Assembly (NCBI GenBank): GCA_934254835.1
Contig: CAKQMI010000023.1
Location: 1 to 30,055, forward strand
Reading direction: 5' to 3'
Origin: an uncultured Clostridia bacterium
GTDB lineage: Bacteria; Bacillota; Clostridia; Christensenellales; CAG-917
Length of the DNA: 30,055 nucleotides
Shown: positions 21,830 through 29,405 of the stretch, in pieces
How the letters are laid out: each line of letters opens with the position of its first letter
How positions within the stretch are numbered: the stretch's first letter is position 1
Notes under the pieces: generated by a model
The model's database searches: none
Seen by the model: only the letters and a program-made list of their open reading frames with translations
Told to the model about the DNA's origin: nothing
Position numbers and translations under genes: made by a program

Positions 21830-23316
21830 ATTGGTTTCATAGTCGGAAATAAGAGAACATCCCTTATCGTCTCCGCGCCAGTAACAAGCATTACCAAGCG
21901 GTCGACGCCGACGCCCAAACCGCCTGTCGGGGGCAGTCCGTATTCCAGCGCGGTGATGTAGTCCTCGTCAACCTCGTTGGCTTCCTCGTCGCCCTGTTTT
22001 TTGAGTTCCGCCTGAGCCTCGAATCTTCCGCGTTGGTCGATAGGATCGTTGAGTTCGGAAAAAGCGTTGGCGTACTCTCTGCCGTTTATGAACAGTTCAA
22101 AGCGTTGGGTATAGCCGGGGTGGTCGGGATCGCGTTTTGCAAGGGGGCTGATTTCCACGGGGTGACCTGTCAAGAAAGTGGGTTGTACGAGTTTGTCCTC
22201 AACGTACTTTTCGATGAACAGGTTGAGAATATCGCCTTTTTTGTGGCGTTCTTCGTATTCGATATGGTGTTCTTTTGCGATGGCTCTGGCGTCGTCGAGG
22301 GTGTCGATTGTGTCGAAGTCAACGCCCGAGTATTTCTTGACCGCTTCGACCATCGAAATTCTTTCAAAGGGCTTGTCAAGGTCGAGGTCAACGCCGTCGA
22401 ATGTGATTTTGCCCGTACCGCAGACTTTGTTGGCGACGTGGCGGAACATACCCTCGGTGATGTCCATCATGCCGTGAATGTCGGTGTACGCCTCATAAAG
22501 TTCCAAAAGGGTGAACTCGGGATTGTGACGTTGATCCATGCCCTCGTTTCTGAAAACTCTGCCGATTTCATAGACTTTTTCAAACCCGCCGACGACAAGA
22601 CGTTTAAGGTAAAGTTCGAGCGCGATGCGCAGGTACATATCGATGTCGAGGGTGTTGTGGTGGGTGATGAACGGTCTGGCGTTTGCCCCGCCCGCGATGT
22701 TGTGCAACACGGGGGTTTCGACTTCCAAAAATCCTTTTTCGTCCAAAAAATTTCTGATTTCGCGAAGGACGGCACTGCGCTTTACGAAAACTGACTTGAC
22801 CTCGGGATTGACGATGAGGTCGACGTAACGCTGACGATAGCGAAGGTCGGTGTTGGTAAGCCCGTGGAATTTTTCGGGAAGAGGCAACAGCGATTTGGAA
22901 AGAAGTTTGACACTGTTGACGCTGACGGTGATTTCTCCCATGTGAGTCACGAAAACCTCGCCCGTGACGCCGATGATATCGCCAATGTCGTATTTTTTGA
23001 ATTCCGCATAAGGCTCGTCGCCCAAAACGTCGCGCTTGAAGTAAAGTTGGATTTGTCCGTCGCCGTCGAGGATATGCGCAAAACTTGCCTTGCCCATAAA
23101 TCGCTTGCTGATAAGGCGTCCCGCCAAAGCGACGGTTTTGCCCTCAAACTTGCTGAAATTGTCGATGACCTCTTTGGACATCGCCGTTTTTTCAAAGCGG
23201 ACTTCTTTGAAAGGATCCTTGCCGGCGTCCTGCAACTCGCGCAGTTTGTCGCGACGCACCTTGATAAGTTCGCTTAAATCTTCCTGTTGTTCGTTAATAC
23301 GGACGTCTTCTGCCAT
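21817..23316 (-). CDS. lysS: lysyl-tRNA synthetase, class II
   Basis: It charges tRNA-Lys. The 499-residue protein has the N-terminal OB-fold anticodon-binding domain (about 60-150, with GRLISKRFMGKASFAHI) and the class II catalytic core: motif 2 RVFRNEGMDQRHNPEFT, TGHPVEISPLAK, and motif 3 GLPPTGGLGVGVDRLVM near 462-478. The length is typical. It lies 9 bp after greA, with an AGAGG site, so both are co-transcribed. The last codons (KKS and the stop) fall inside the terminal repeat of a palindromic element, so the element either inserted at or replaced the original gene end. Confidence 0.96.
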   Translation of the reverse strand: MAEDVRINEQQEDLSELIKVRRDKLRELQDAGKDPFKEVRFEKTAMSKEVIDNFSKFEGKTVALAGRLISKRFMGKASFAHILDGDGQIQLYFKRDVLGDEPYAEFKKYDIGDIIGVTGEVFVTHMGEITVSVNSVKLLSKSLLPLPEKFHGLTNTDLRYRQRYVDLIVNPEVKSVFVKRSAVLREIRNFLDEKGFLEVETPVLHNIAGGANARPFITHHNTLDIDMYLRIALELYLKRLVVGGFEKVYEIGRVFRNEGMDQRHNPEFTLLELYEAYTDIHGMMDITEGMFRHVANKVCGTGKITFDGVDLDLDKPFERISMVEAVKKYSGVDFDTIDTLDDARAIAKEHHIEYEERHKKGDILNLFIEKYVEDKLVQPTFLTGHPVEISPLAKRDPDHPGYTQRFELFINGREYANAFSELNDPIDQRGRFEAQAELKKQGDEEANEVDEDYITALEYGLPPTGGLGVGVDRLVMLVTGAETIRDVLLFPTMKPIKKS

Positions 23317-23325
23317 AAAAACCTC

Positions 23326-23799
23326 TTATGCGTTAATGCTTAAAATTTTGAATTTTGCCTCGCCACCGGGGGTGATGACGACGACTTCTTGTCCTTTTTT
23401 CTTGCCGATGAGCGCACTGCCCAAGGGGGACTCGTTGCTGATGAGATTTTCTTCGATTTTCGCCTCGGAAACGCCGACGATGCGGTACTCCAACTTATCG
23501 CCGAATTCCAAGTCCTGAAGTTTTACTATGCAACCGACGCTGACGGTTTTGGTATCGATGGCGTTTTCGTCGATAATCGTGCAGTTGCTGAGCATTTCGT
23601 TGATTTCACGAATGCGTTTTTCAAGGAAACCCTGCTCTTCTTTGGCGGCGTCGTACTCGGCGTTTTCGCTAAGGTCGCCGAACTCACGGGCGATTTTGAT
23701 TTTTTCCGCCATTTCTTTGCGACCGGTCGAACTCAACTCGTCGTATTCACGCTTTAATTTGTCGTAGCCTTCCTTGGTTAAAAAAACTTCTTTTTCCAT
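23326..23799 (-). CDS. greA: transcription elongation factor GreA
   Basis: GreA enters the RNA polymerase secondary channel and stimulates cleavage of backtracked RNA. The 157-residue protein has the N-terminal coiled coil (about 10-74) whose tip carries the acidic pair in GDLSENAEYD (Asp 42, Glu 45), and the C-terminal FKBP-like domain ending ITPGGEAKFKILSI. The length is normal. A perfect promoter at 23856-23884 gives a leader of about 50 nt that contains a 7-bp hairpin GGCATAT/ATATGCC (23824-23840). It is followed at 9 bp by lysS. Confidence 0.95.
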   Translation of the reverse strand: MEKEVFLTKEGYDKLKREYDELSSTGRKEMAEKIKIAREFGDLSENAEYDAAKEEQGFLEKRIREINEMLSNCTIIDENAIDTKTVSVGCIVKLQDLEFGDKLEYRIVGVSEAKIEENLISNESPLGSALIGKKKGQEVVVITPGGEAKFKILSINA

Positions 23800-23855
23800 T
23801 TTACTTCTCCATAAAAAATCAAAGGCATATATAATATGCCAATGTCTATTGCCCT

Positions 23856-23884
23856 ATTATACTTGCGACTTTTGGTTTTGTCAA
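23856..23884 (-). promoter_or_regulatory. greA-lysS promoter
   Basis: On the minus strand TTGACA (23879-23884), 17 bp, TATAAT (23856-23861): a perfect consensus. Confidence 0.88.
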
Positions 23885-23981
23885 TGATTTTGTGCTCTTT
23901 GCGCGCGACGGGGGAATTTCGCGCCGAAATCCGACGAAAACGCGATAAGAAAATCCATTTAACTATCAAAAAACTGTTTTC

Positions 23982-23999
23982 AAGTACAAAATTGTACTT
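23982..23999. promoter_or_regulatory. candidate TetR operator
   Basis: Perfect 8-bp arms AAGTACAA/TTGTACTT separated by AA lie just upstream of the tetR promoter in the divergent greA/tetR gap. Size and position fit an autoregulatory TetR site, but no binding evidence is available. Confidence 0.45.
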
Positions 24000-24014
24000 T
24001 AATACAAAAATCTC

Positions 24015-24044
24015 TTTACAACCGTATAATTTCGGTGCTATAAT
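24015..24044 (+). promoter_or_regulatory. promoter of the tetR-aminotransferase-aldolase cluster
   Basis: TTTACA (24015-24020), 18 bp, TATAAT (24039-24044). A second TATAAT-like hexamer lies inside the spacer. Confidence 0.65.
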
Positions 24045-24113
24045 TTGAGTGTCAAAAGGGAATACGGGCGTTTTTCACGCGCAAAATTTCCGATTGAATA
24101 ATTAGGAGCAAAA

Positions 24114-24686
24114 ATGATAAAAATAGAGAGTTCGCGTCGCTTGCGCAAAAAACACAAAACCCACAAAGCGTTGTTGCACGCGGCAAAAAGTCTGTTTGAA
24201 GAAAAGGGGCTCGGCAACGTCACAATCGACGAAATCGCCGAGGAAGCCGACGTATCGCGCAGTACTTTCTTCACCCATTTCACCTCGCTGGACGACCTTA
24301 TGGAGCAAATCGCCGACGAGGAAATCAACGACCTTTTGGCGGTTTTGGAAAGTTCGGACAAAGAAGTTTCCATCACTGCGCTTATGCACAAACTCGTGGA
24401 CGACACGATACCTTATCCATATCTTACGGGCAATCTTTTGATGCGCGGGATTTTGGGCAAGGGAGAAAGCAGTTTTTCAAAAATTTACGGCTTGGCGGAG
24501 GATCGCATAAAATCGCACCCCGCTTATGCCAAACTTTTGGAAACATTCACGCCCGAGGAACTTTCGGCGTATATCCTCGGCGCATATTTCGGGATTATTT
24601 TTCAGCGATTTATCAAGGACAAGCCCTTTGACGACACTGAAATTAAAAACTCAATCGATAAATTTATTAACTTTTTGAAAAATTAG
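24114..24686 (+). CDS. TetR/AcrR-family transcriptional regulator
   Basis: The 190-residue protein has the N-terminal TetR DNA-binding domain (about 13-60): a first helix ending LLHAAKSLFEEKG, then VTIDEIAEEADVSRSTFFTHF, which is the family helix-turn-helix. The C-terminal helical part (about 70-190) would bind an unknown ligand and form the dimer. The ribosome binding site TAGGAG lies 4-5 bp before the ATG. It lies 12 bp upstream of the aminotransferase gene on the same strand, so it is probably the local, self-controlled regulator of the cluster. A palindrome at 23982-23999 is a candidate operator. Confidence 0.9.
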   Translation: MIKIESSRRLRKKHKTHKALLHAAKSLFEEKGLGNVTIDEIAEEADVSRSTFFTHFTSLDDLMEQIADEEINDLLAVLESSDKEVSITALMHKLVDDTIPYPYLTGNLLMRGILGKGESSFSKIYGLAEDRIKSHPAYAKLLETFTPEELSAYILGAYFGIIFQRFIKDKPFDDTEIKNSIDKFINFLKN

Positions 24687-24698
24687 GAGGACTTACCT

Positions 24699-26234
24699 AT
24701 GAGCAGAAACGGTTACGCTTGCGAACAAGGCAAATGGCCGAAAGCGCAGGACATCTACAACGAGTTGCACGAACTCACCAGTCAACCCATTTATTGCGTT
24801 TCGGACGCGGCGTATAAGGATATCGTCGAAAATTACTTCGACAAAAAGTGCGCCAAATCCAAAGCAATCACCACCGAAGCAAAACAATATATCCCGGGCG
24901 GTGTTCAACACAACCTCGCCTTCAACAAACCCTTCCCCATGTGCATGGTAAAAGCCGAGGGCGCTTACCTGTACGACGCGGACGGCAACAAATACTTCGA
25001 CTTCTTGCAAGCGGGCGGTCCGACAATCCTCGGCAGTAACTTCCCCGAAGTTCAGGAACAAGCCATCGAGCTTATCAAGGCTTGCGGTCCCGTCACCGGT
25101 CTTTTCCACGAAGCCGAACTTCTCCTTGCAAAAGAAATCAATAAACATATGCCTGCGTGCGAAATGTTCCGTATGCTCGGCTCGGGCACCGAATCCGTTA
25201 TGGCGGCAATCCGCGTGTCGCGTTGCGCAACCAGAAACAAACGCGTCATCAAAGTCGGCGGTGCGTACCACGGCTGGTCGGATCAGATGGTCTATGGTCT
25301 GAAAATCCCCGGAAGCCGTAACCTCCTCGAAAGCCACGGTATCCCCAAAGGTTGCTACGGCTCGACCGACGAAGTCCGCCCCAACGACCTCAAAATGTTG
25401 GAAGGCATGCTCAGACGCAATAAACTCCGCGGTGGCACGGCTTGCGTCATTGTCGAACCCGTAGGCCCCGAAAGCGGAACTCGCCCCATCGACTTCGACT
25501 TCAACCAAAAAGCGTTGGAACTTGCCCACAAATACGGCGCACTCTTCATCTTTGACGAGGTCGTCACCGGTTTCCGTATGGGACTCGGCGGTGCGCAAGG
25601 TTTCTTCGGCGTCAAACCCGACCTCACCATCTTCGGCAAAATCATCGCCGGCGGATATCCCGCAGCAGGTGGCGTTGGCGGTAAGCGCGAATACATCTCC
25701 CTTATGGCGGCGGGCGTTGCAGGCCTCGGCAAAAAAGCGTACGTCGGCGGAACTCTCGCGGCGAACCCCTTGTCCGCATACGCAGGATACTGCTGTATCA
25801 AAGCAATCGAAAAATACAACGCTTGCGAAAAAGCAGGGATTGCGGGCGACAGACTTGCGACTGGTCTTAAAGCCCTTGTCAAAAAACACAATCTGCCCTA
25901 CGTCGTTTACAACCAAGGCAGTATCGTTCACCTTGAATGCACGGGCGCAATGAGCTTCGACTACAGCAGTTTCAGCTTCCTTAAATCCGCTTTGGGACTC
26001 CTCAAAAACAAACCCGAAATGGAAGCCCGCGCCGAAGCAATGAAAGATATGGGCGCAGCGTATATGGCGCACGGTATCGTCACCCTCGCAGGAAGCCGTC
26101 TGTACACTTCTATGGCGGACACCGACGAAGTCATCGACGCCGCTCTTGAACGCTTTGACGAAGTTTTCGCTCTCGTAAAAGCACAAGGCTCGCCCGAACT
26201 TCAACGCAGTTTTGAAAAACCCAAAAAGAAATAA
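24699..26234 (+). CDS. class III aminotransferase, glutamate-1-semialdehyde aminomutase-like
   Basis: Class III PLP enzymes move amino groups from the end of a chain to a keto or aldehyde acceptor. The 511-residue protein has GSGTES (161-166) for PLP phosphate, AYHGW (189-193), FDEVVTGFR (285-293) and the Schiff-base lysine 314 in IFGKIIAGGYP. These are closest to glutamate-1-semialdehyde 2,1-aminomutases, but it has an N-terminal extension of about 60 residues and longer C-terminal part, and no haem gene is near, so a different substrate is likely. It has an AGGAGG site and sits between tetR and two aldolase-fold genes, suggesting a small catabolic pathway of an amino compound. The base composition is not unusual. 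Confidence 0.88.
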   Translation: MSRNGYACEQGKWPKAQDIYNELHELTSQPIYCVSDAAYKDIVENYFDKKCAKSKAITTEAKQYIPGGVQHNLAFNKPFPMCMVKAEGAYLYDADGNKYFDFLQAGGPTILGSNFPEVQEQAIELIKACGPVTGLFHEAELLLAKEINKHMPACEMFRMLGSGTESVMAAIRVSRCATRNKRVIKVGGAYHGWSDQMVYGLKIPGSRNLLESHGIPKGCYGSTDEVRPNDLKMLEGMLRRNKLRGGTACVIVEPVGPESGTRPIDFDFNQKALELAHKYGALFIFDEVVTGFRMGLGGAQGFFGVKPDLTIFGKIIAGGYPAAGGVGGKREYISLMAAGVAGLGKKAYVGGTLAANPLSAYAGYCCIKAIEKYNACEKAGIAGDRLATGLKALVKKHNLPYVVYNQGSIVHLECTGAMSFDYSSFSFLKSALGLLKNKPEMEARAEAMKDMGAAYMAHGIVTLAGSRLYTSMADTDEVIDAALERFDEVFALVKAQGSPELQRSFEKPKKK

Positions 26235-26244
26235 TCTAAAACAC

Positions 26245-26272
26245 GCGGGCGGAAATTCCGCCCGCAGTTTTT
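26245..26272 (+). terminator. internal terminator/attenuator between aminotransferase and aldolase genes
   Basis: GCGGGCGG/CCGCCCGC, an 8-bp GC-only stem (26245-26252 and 26258-26265), is followed by AGTTTTT. The ribosome binding site of the next gene (AAGGAG) starts right after the T run. It should cut downstream expression unless read through. Confidence 0.75.
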
Positions 26273-26283
26273 AAGGAGTAGTT

Positions 26284-26937
26284 ATGAACGAAAAACTCAA
26301 GTCCACTATGGTTGAGTACGCGCACAAGATTTTTGACGAAAATCTCTTTGGCGAGCGCACCAACAATATCAGCGCAAGAGTGGATTCGGAAAGTATGCTT
26401 ATCACCAAATCGGGCGTTAACTTCAAGGATTTGACCGTTGAAGATATCATTGAGGTGAAATTCAACGAAACCGACAAGTGCCCGTCCGATACTTTGAAGG
26501 ACGCTTTGTTGCACGTCAAACTGTACGGCGCACGCGAGGACGTCGGCGCGATTATGATTACGTCGCCCGTGTTTGCGTTGACCGTCGCCAACAAAAAAGT
26601 CACCATTCCCCCCGTCCTTGACGACATGGCGCAAATCGTCGGCCCCACCGCGAAAACCGCCCGCACCAACGACATTTTCGGCATTACCAAAGCGTTGAAA
26701 GGTCGCGGAGCGTGCCTGCTTGCGGGCATCGGTATCTTGTCAACCGGCACCACTCTGAACGAGGCGTTCACCGCGTGCATGGTCCTGGACAAAGCCGCCC
26801 ATACCCTCATCATGGCGCAAGCCGTCGGCGGTTGCAAACCCGTCGGGAAAATCGGCGCGTTGCTTGAACACATCGTCTATCGCAAAAAATACAGCAAGAC
26901 GAATCAGGAAGCGCTTTTGAAAGCCGAGCGCGAATAG
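26284..26937 (+). CDS. class II aldolase/adducin-fold protein lacking the metal ligands
   Basis: The 217-residue protein aligns along its whole length with the next gene and keeps fold markers (NNISARV, ITKSGV, REDVGAI, STGTTL). In class II aldolases a zinc ion is held by HxH and a later NHG histidine, with a catalytic glutamate. Here these positions are Ile 92 and Ser 94 (segment MITSP) and Ile 149 (segment AGIG), and the glutamate aligns with Asp 73. It should therefore not be a working aldolase by itself. It may be a partner or regulatory subunit of the adjacent canonical protein. The gene is intact with a good AAGGAG site, and is 9 bp from the next gene. Confidence 0.8.
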   Translation: MNEKLKSTMVEYAHKIFDENLFGERTNNISARVDSESMLITKSGVNFKDLTVEDIIEVKFNETDKCPSDTLKDALLHVKLYGAREDVGAIMITSPVFALTVANKKVTIPPVLDDMAQIVGPTAKTARTNDIFGITKALKGRGACLLAGIGILSTGTTLNEAFTACMVLDKAAHTLIMAQAVGGCKPVGKIGALLEHIVYRKKYSKTNQEALLKAERE

Positions 26938-26946
26938 GAGGTTACT

Positions 26947-27591
26947 ATGGCATTTACCGAACAAGAATTAAGACAAATGGTAAAAGACGCAGGCGTCAGA
27001 ATGTTGGAAGAAAACCTCGTGCAAGGCACTTGGGGCAACATCTCCGTTCGTTTGGACGAAAAACACGCTCTCGTCACCCCCTCGGGGCTCGACTACGTCG
27101 TTATGACGCCCGACGACCTCCCCGTCGTCGATATCGAAACGCTGGAATGGACCGGCCCCAGAAAACCGACAAGCGAAAGAAAAATCCACGCCGCAATCTT
27201 GAGGGCTCGCCCCGACGTCAACGTCATTTTGCACAGCCACCCCACTTGGGGCGCGACTTTCGCCAGCACCCACCTCTCTCTCCCCGCCTTCAACGATAAA
27301 ATGAAAAAGTATCTGTTGGGCGACGTCAGATGCGCAAAGTACGGGCTTGCAGGCACCAAAAAACTCACCAAAAATACCGTCGTTGCGATGGAAGGCAGAA
27401 ACGCCTGCTTCCTTGCAAACCACGGCGTGTTCGTTTGCGGTGCAACGCTGAAAGACGCTTTCGAGGCGTGCCGTGCGCTCGAGGAAGGTTGCAAAACTTA
27501 TATCGAGCAAAAGACGATGGAAAAAACGAAAGTCGATCACTACTCGACCGAACTTTCGTTGGAACTCTTCAAAAAAACATACAACAAGTAA
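26947..27591 (+). CDS. class II aldolase/adducin-family protein (canonical)
   Basis: Relatives (FucA, AraD, MtnB types) use zinc for aldol cleavage, epimerisation or dehydration of sugar phosphates. The 214-residue protein keeps all markers: GTWGNISVR (27-35), TPSGLDY, Glu 77 in TSERKIH, metal-binding HSH (96-98) and NHG with His 149. The TAGGAGG overlap with the stop of the preceding paralogue gives the ribosome binding site, so both are made together. The substrate is unknown; the TetR/aminotransferase context suggests it cleaves a product of the aminotransferase. Confidence 0.9.
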   Translation: MAFTEQELRQMVKDAGVRMLEENLVQGTWGNISVRLDEKHALVTPSGLDYVVMTPDDLPVVDIETLEWTGPRKPTSERKIHAAILRARPDVNVILHSHPTWGATFASTHLSLPAFNDKMKKYLLGDVRCAKYGLAGTKKLTKNTVVAMEGRNACFLANHGVFVCGATLKDAFEACRALEEGCKTYIEQKTMEKTKVDHYSTELSLELFKKTYNK

Positions 27592-27621
27592 ACCATCATC
27601 TCCTATCATTACATATATAAA

Positions 27622-27651
27622 AATCGCTGTGGCGTTTGCCACGGCGGTTTT
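27622..27651. terminator. bidirectional terminator between convergent genes
   Basis: A 12-bp stem with wobble/mismatch, AATCGCTGTGGC/GCCACGGCGGTT with loop GTTT, is flanked by A and T runs. It ends the aldolase operon (plus) and the secreted-protein gene (minus), whose stop codon touches it. Confidence 0.85.
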
Positions 27652-28079
27652 TATTTGCTTTGAGTTTTGCTTTTGTTGATTGCGTTGAACTTGTCCTCCA
27701 GGGATTTTAGTTCCTCTGGCGTCCTCGTTTTTTTCAGAAATTCGACGTAGGCTTTGGCATCGGACATAATGACAAAACTCGGAAGTCCGTCCACTTGCTT
27801 TATCGTATAATTCTTCCCTATGCTCTTGCTTGCATGACAGTAAACGAGCAATATCTTGACTTTATCAACCGAAACAGCGTTGTCAACCGCCATTTTTGTC
27901 AGTTCATTTTCGGAATACTGACTGAACACTTTTTCTTTTGCCACCTCGTTTTCGTACAAATAAAGGTAGCGTTCGTCAACCAAATCATAAAAACTTTGGG
28001 CGGACGACGTGTCGTTTCCGCTTGCCCCCGCAAGGAAAAATACCACTGCGGTCATTAAAAATATCGCCAGTTTTTTCAT
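27651..28079 (-). CDS. small secreted protein of unknown function
   Basis: The 142-residue protein begins MKKLAIF with a hydrophobic stretch to about residue 17 and AGASG as a likely type I cleavage site; there is no lipobox cysteine. The mature part is helical and charged, with a central VDKVKILLVYCHASKS segment followed by GLPSFVIM. That combination (strand, single Cys, then a Pro before a strand) is reminiscent of a thioredoxin-like fold with only one cysteine, but the match is too weak to name. The C-terminus is Lys-rich. The start is 90 bp from the divergent membrane-protein gene. No strong Shine-Dalgarno is visible. Confidence 0.6.
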   Translation of the reverse strand: MKKLAIFLMTAVVFFLAGASGNDTSSAQSFYDLVDERYLYLYENEVAKEKVFSQYSENELTKMAVDNAVSVDKVKILLVYCHASKSIGKNYTIKQVDGLPSFVIMSDAKAYVEFLKKTRTPEELKSLEDKFNAINKSKTQSK

Positions 28080-28133
28080 ATCGGCTTTATTATGTTTCTA
28101 TTCTCTAATAATATACCAACTATGCAAATAAAA

Positions 28134-28162
28134 TTGCTTTTTTTGATAAATAATGATAACAT
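28134..28162 (+). promoter_or_regulatory. possible promoter of the membrane-protein gene, leaderless geometry
   Basis: TTGCTT (28134-28139), 17 bp, TAACAT (28157-28162), then 6 bp to the ATG at 28169. Both hexamers are imperfect. Confidence 0.45.
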
Positions 28163-28168
28163 TGACGT

Positions 28169-29335
28169 ATGGACGAACAAAACGCGAAAAGCGAAAAGCG
28201 GAAGGAACTGCTGAATATTTATCTGTTTATTCTTATCGTCATCACCGCGATAAGCCTTGTCAACCTGTTCGCGATTTCCGAAGACAGCCTGAAAACCGCG
28301 GCGATTATCAACTTTATCCTTTTGATTTTGATTCCCATCGTGTTCGTCTTGGGCTATATCGATTTCAGAAACTTTGCGCCGATGAGCGTCAAAAAGGAAT
28401 TTATTTACGACGGGGCGGGCATCATCGCGATGTTTGTCACCCTCATTCACTTCAACGTCCAAAACTACACCTTTATGAAGGACTACACCGACAAAAACAC
28501 TTATATAATTTGGGTGTCGGTGTTCGCCGCGCTGTATTTTGCGGTGGCGTTTATGTGCCTGATTTTGACGTTTTTGAATTTCCACAGCAGGAAGAAGCAG
28601 GTCAGTTATTACTACGCCACGGCGATTGCGTCGATAATCAGTTGCGTGTTTTTGACGGCGTTCAACTACAACACGACGGTCACGCTGTTCTGGGCGCCCA
28701 TGAAACTTTTGGGGTTCACGGACGGATTTGTCGTTGATATCAGCATCACAATCCTTGCCCTGCGCGTCATCGTCGAATACGGCATATTCATTTTCCACGC
28801 CGTGCGCGAAAAGCAAAAAGGCGGACTTCCCGAGGGCGAGGAAACCGAATATAAAAAAGGCGTCCTCATTCCGTCGATTATCGCAATCGTCTTTATGCTT
28901 ATCAACGTCATAGTTTTGCCCGTTCTTGGCGACTTGCAAAGCATTTATCCCAACCAACAGCGCGGGGTGTTTATCGCGTACGAAACCATCGAAAGCATTT
29001 CGGTTGCCGTCCTTTTGGTGTCGGGCATAATCATTTGCACGTTCAAGAGAAAAAGCGAAAAATACGGCGAAATTTACCTGCGACAAGGTCTTGCAAGCAT
29101 CGCCTTTGCCCTTGTTTACGCCATAATGGACTTCTTCCCCATCACGAAAATCGTGGGCTGGGACAACGTCATAAAACTGCAAATCGCATCCGACGTATTC
29201 CACTCTTCCGTCAAAATCTGCGGGTTGTTCATTTATACGATGTATGTTTCACTGCGCCGTCCGCTGAACGAAACCCTCAAAAAACTGGACGAGGAATACG
29301 AAGAAAAGCACTCCACGGAAAACTACAGCATTTAA
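28169..29335 (+). CDS. polytopic membrane protein of unknown function
   Basis: The 388-residue protein has about ten hydrophobic helices (roughly 14-36, 43-63, 79-98, 111-137, 147-165, 186-211, 230-253, 267-291, 305-322 and 339-361), a short charged N-terminus and a charged cytoplasmic-type C-terminal tail (EEYEEKHSTE). Loops contain KKEF, REKQKGG and FKRKSEKYG, giving positive charges on alternating sides. I do not recognise the family. There is no Shine-Dalgarno before the ATG. It is a single-gene unit with its own terminator. Confidence 0.75.
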   Translation: MDEQNAKSEKRKELLNIYLFILIVITAISLVNLFAISEDSLKTAAIINFILLILIPIVFVLGYIDFRNFAPMSVKKEFIYDGAGIIAMFVTLIHFNVQNYTFMKDYTDKNTYIIWVSVFAALYFAVAFMCLILTFLNFHSRKKQVSYYYATAIASIISCVFLTAFNYNTTVTLFWAPMKLLGFTDGFVVDISITILALRVIVEYGIFIFHAVREKQKGGLPEGEETEYKKGVLIPSIIAIVFMLINVIVLPVLGDLQSIYPNQQRGVFIAYETIESISVAVLLVSGIIICTFKRKSEKYGEIYLRQGLASIAFALVYAIMDFFPITKIVGWDNVIKLQIASDVFHSSVKICGLFIYTMYVSLRRPLNETLKKLDEEYEEKHSTENYSI

Positions 29336-29360
29336 CGTTTTCATCATATTTTTTGCAACG

Positions 29361-29390
29361 AAAAAGACACGCATTTCTGCGTGTCTTTTT
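29361..29390. terminator. bidirectional terminator
   Basis: AAAAAGACACGC/GCGTGTCTTTTT, a 12-bp perfect stem with loop ATTTCT, works for the membrane-protein gene (plus) and the partial gene at 29406-30055 (minus). Confidence 0.88.
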
Positions 29391-29405
29391 ATTTTGTCCA
29401 AAGAC

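Noticed and set aside
24693..26204. 503-residue open frame on the minus strand
   Set aside because: It is fully antisense to the aminotransferase, which has all family motifs and a ribosome binding site. The antisense protein has no recognisable domain, and the codon pattern of GC-rich genes here favours such frames.
28076..29203. 375-residue open frame on the minus strand
   Set aside because: Antisense to the polytopic membrane-protein gene, with a hydrophilic, His/Asp-rich composition typical of a mirrored hydrophobic sequence.
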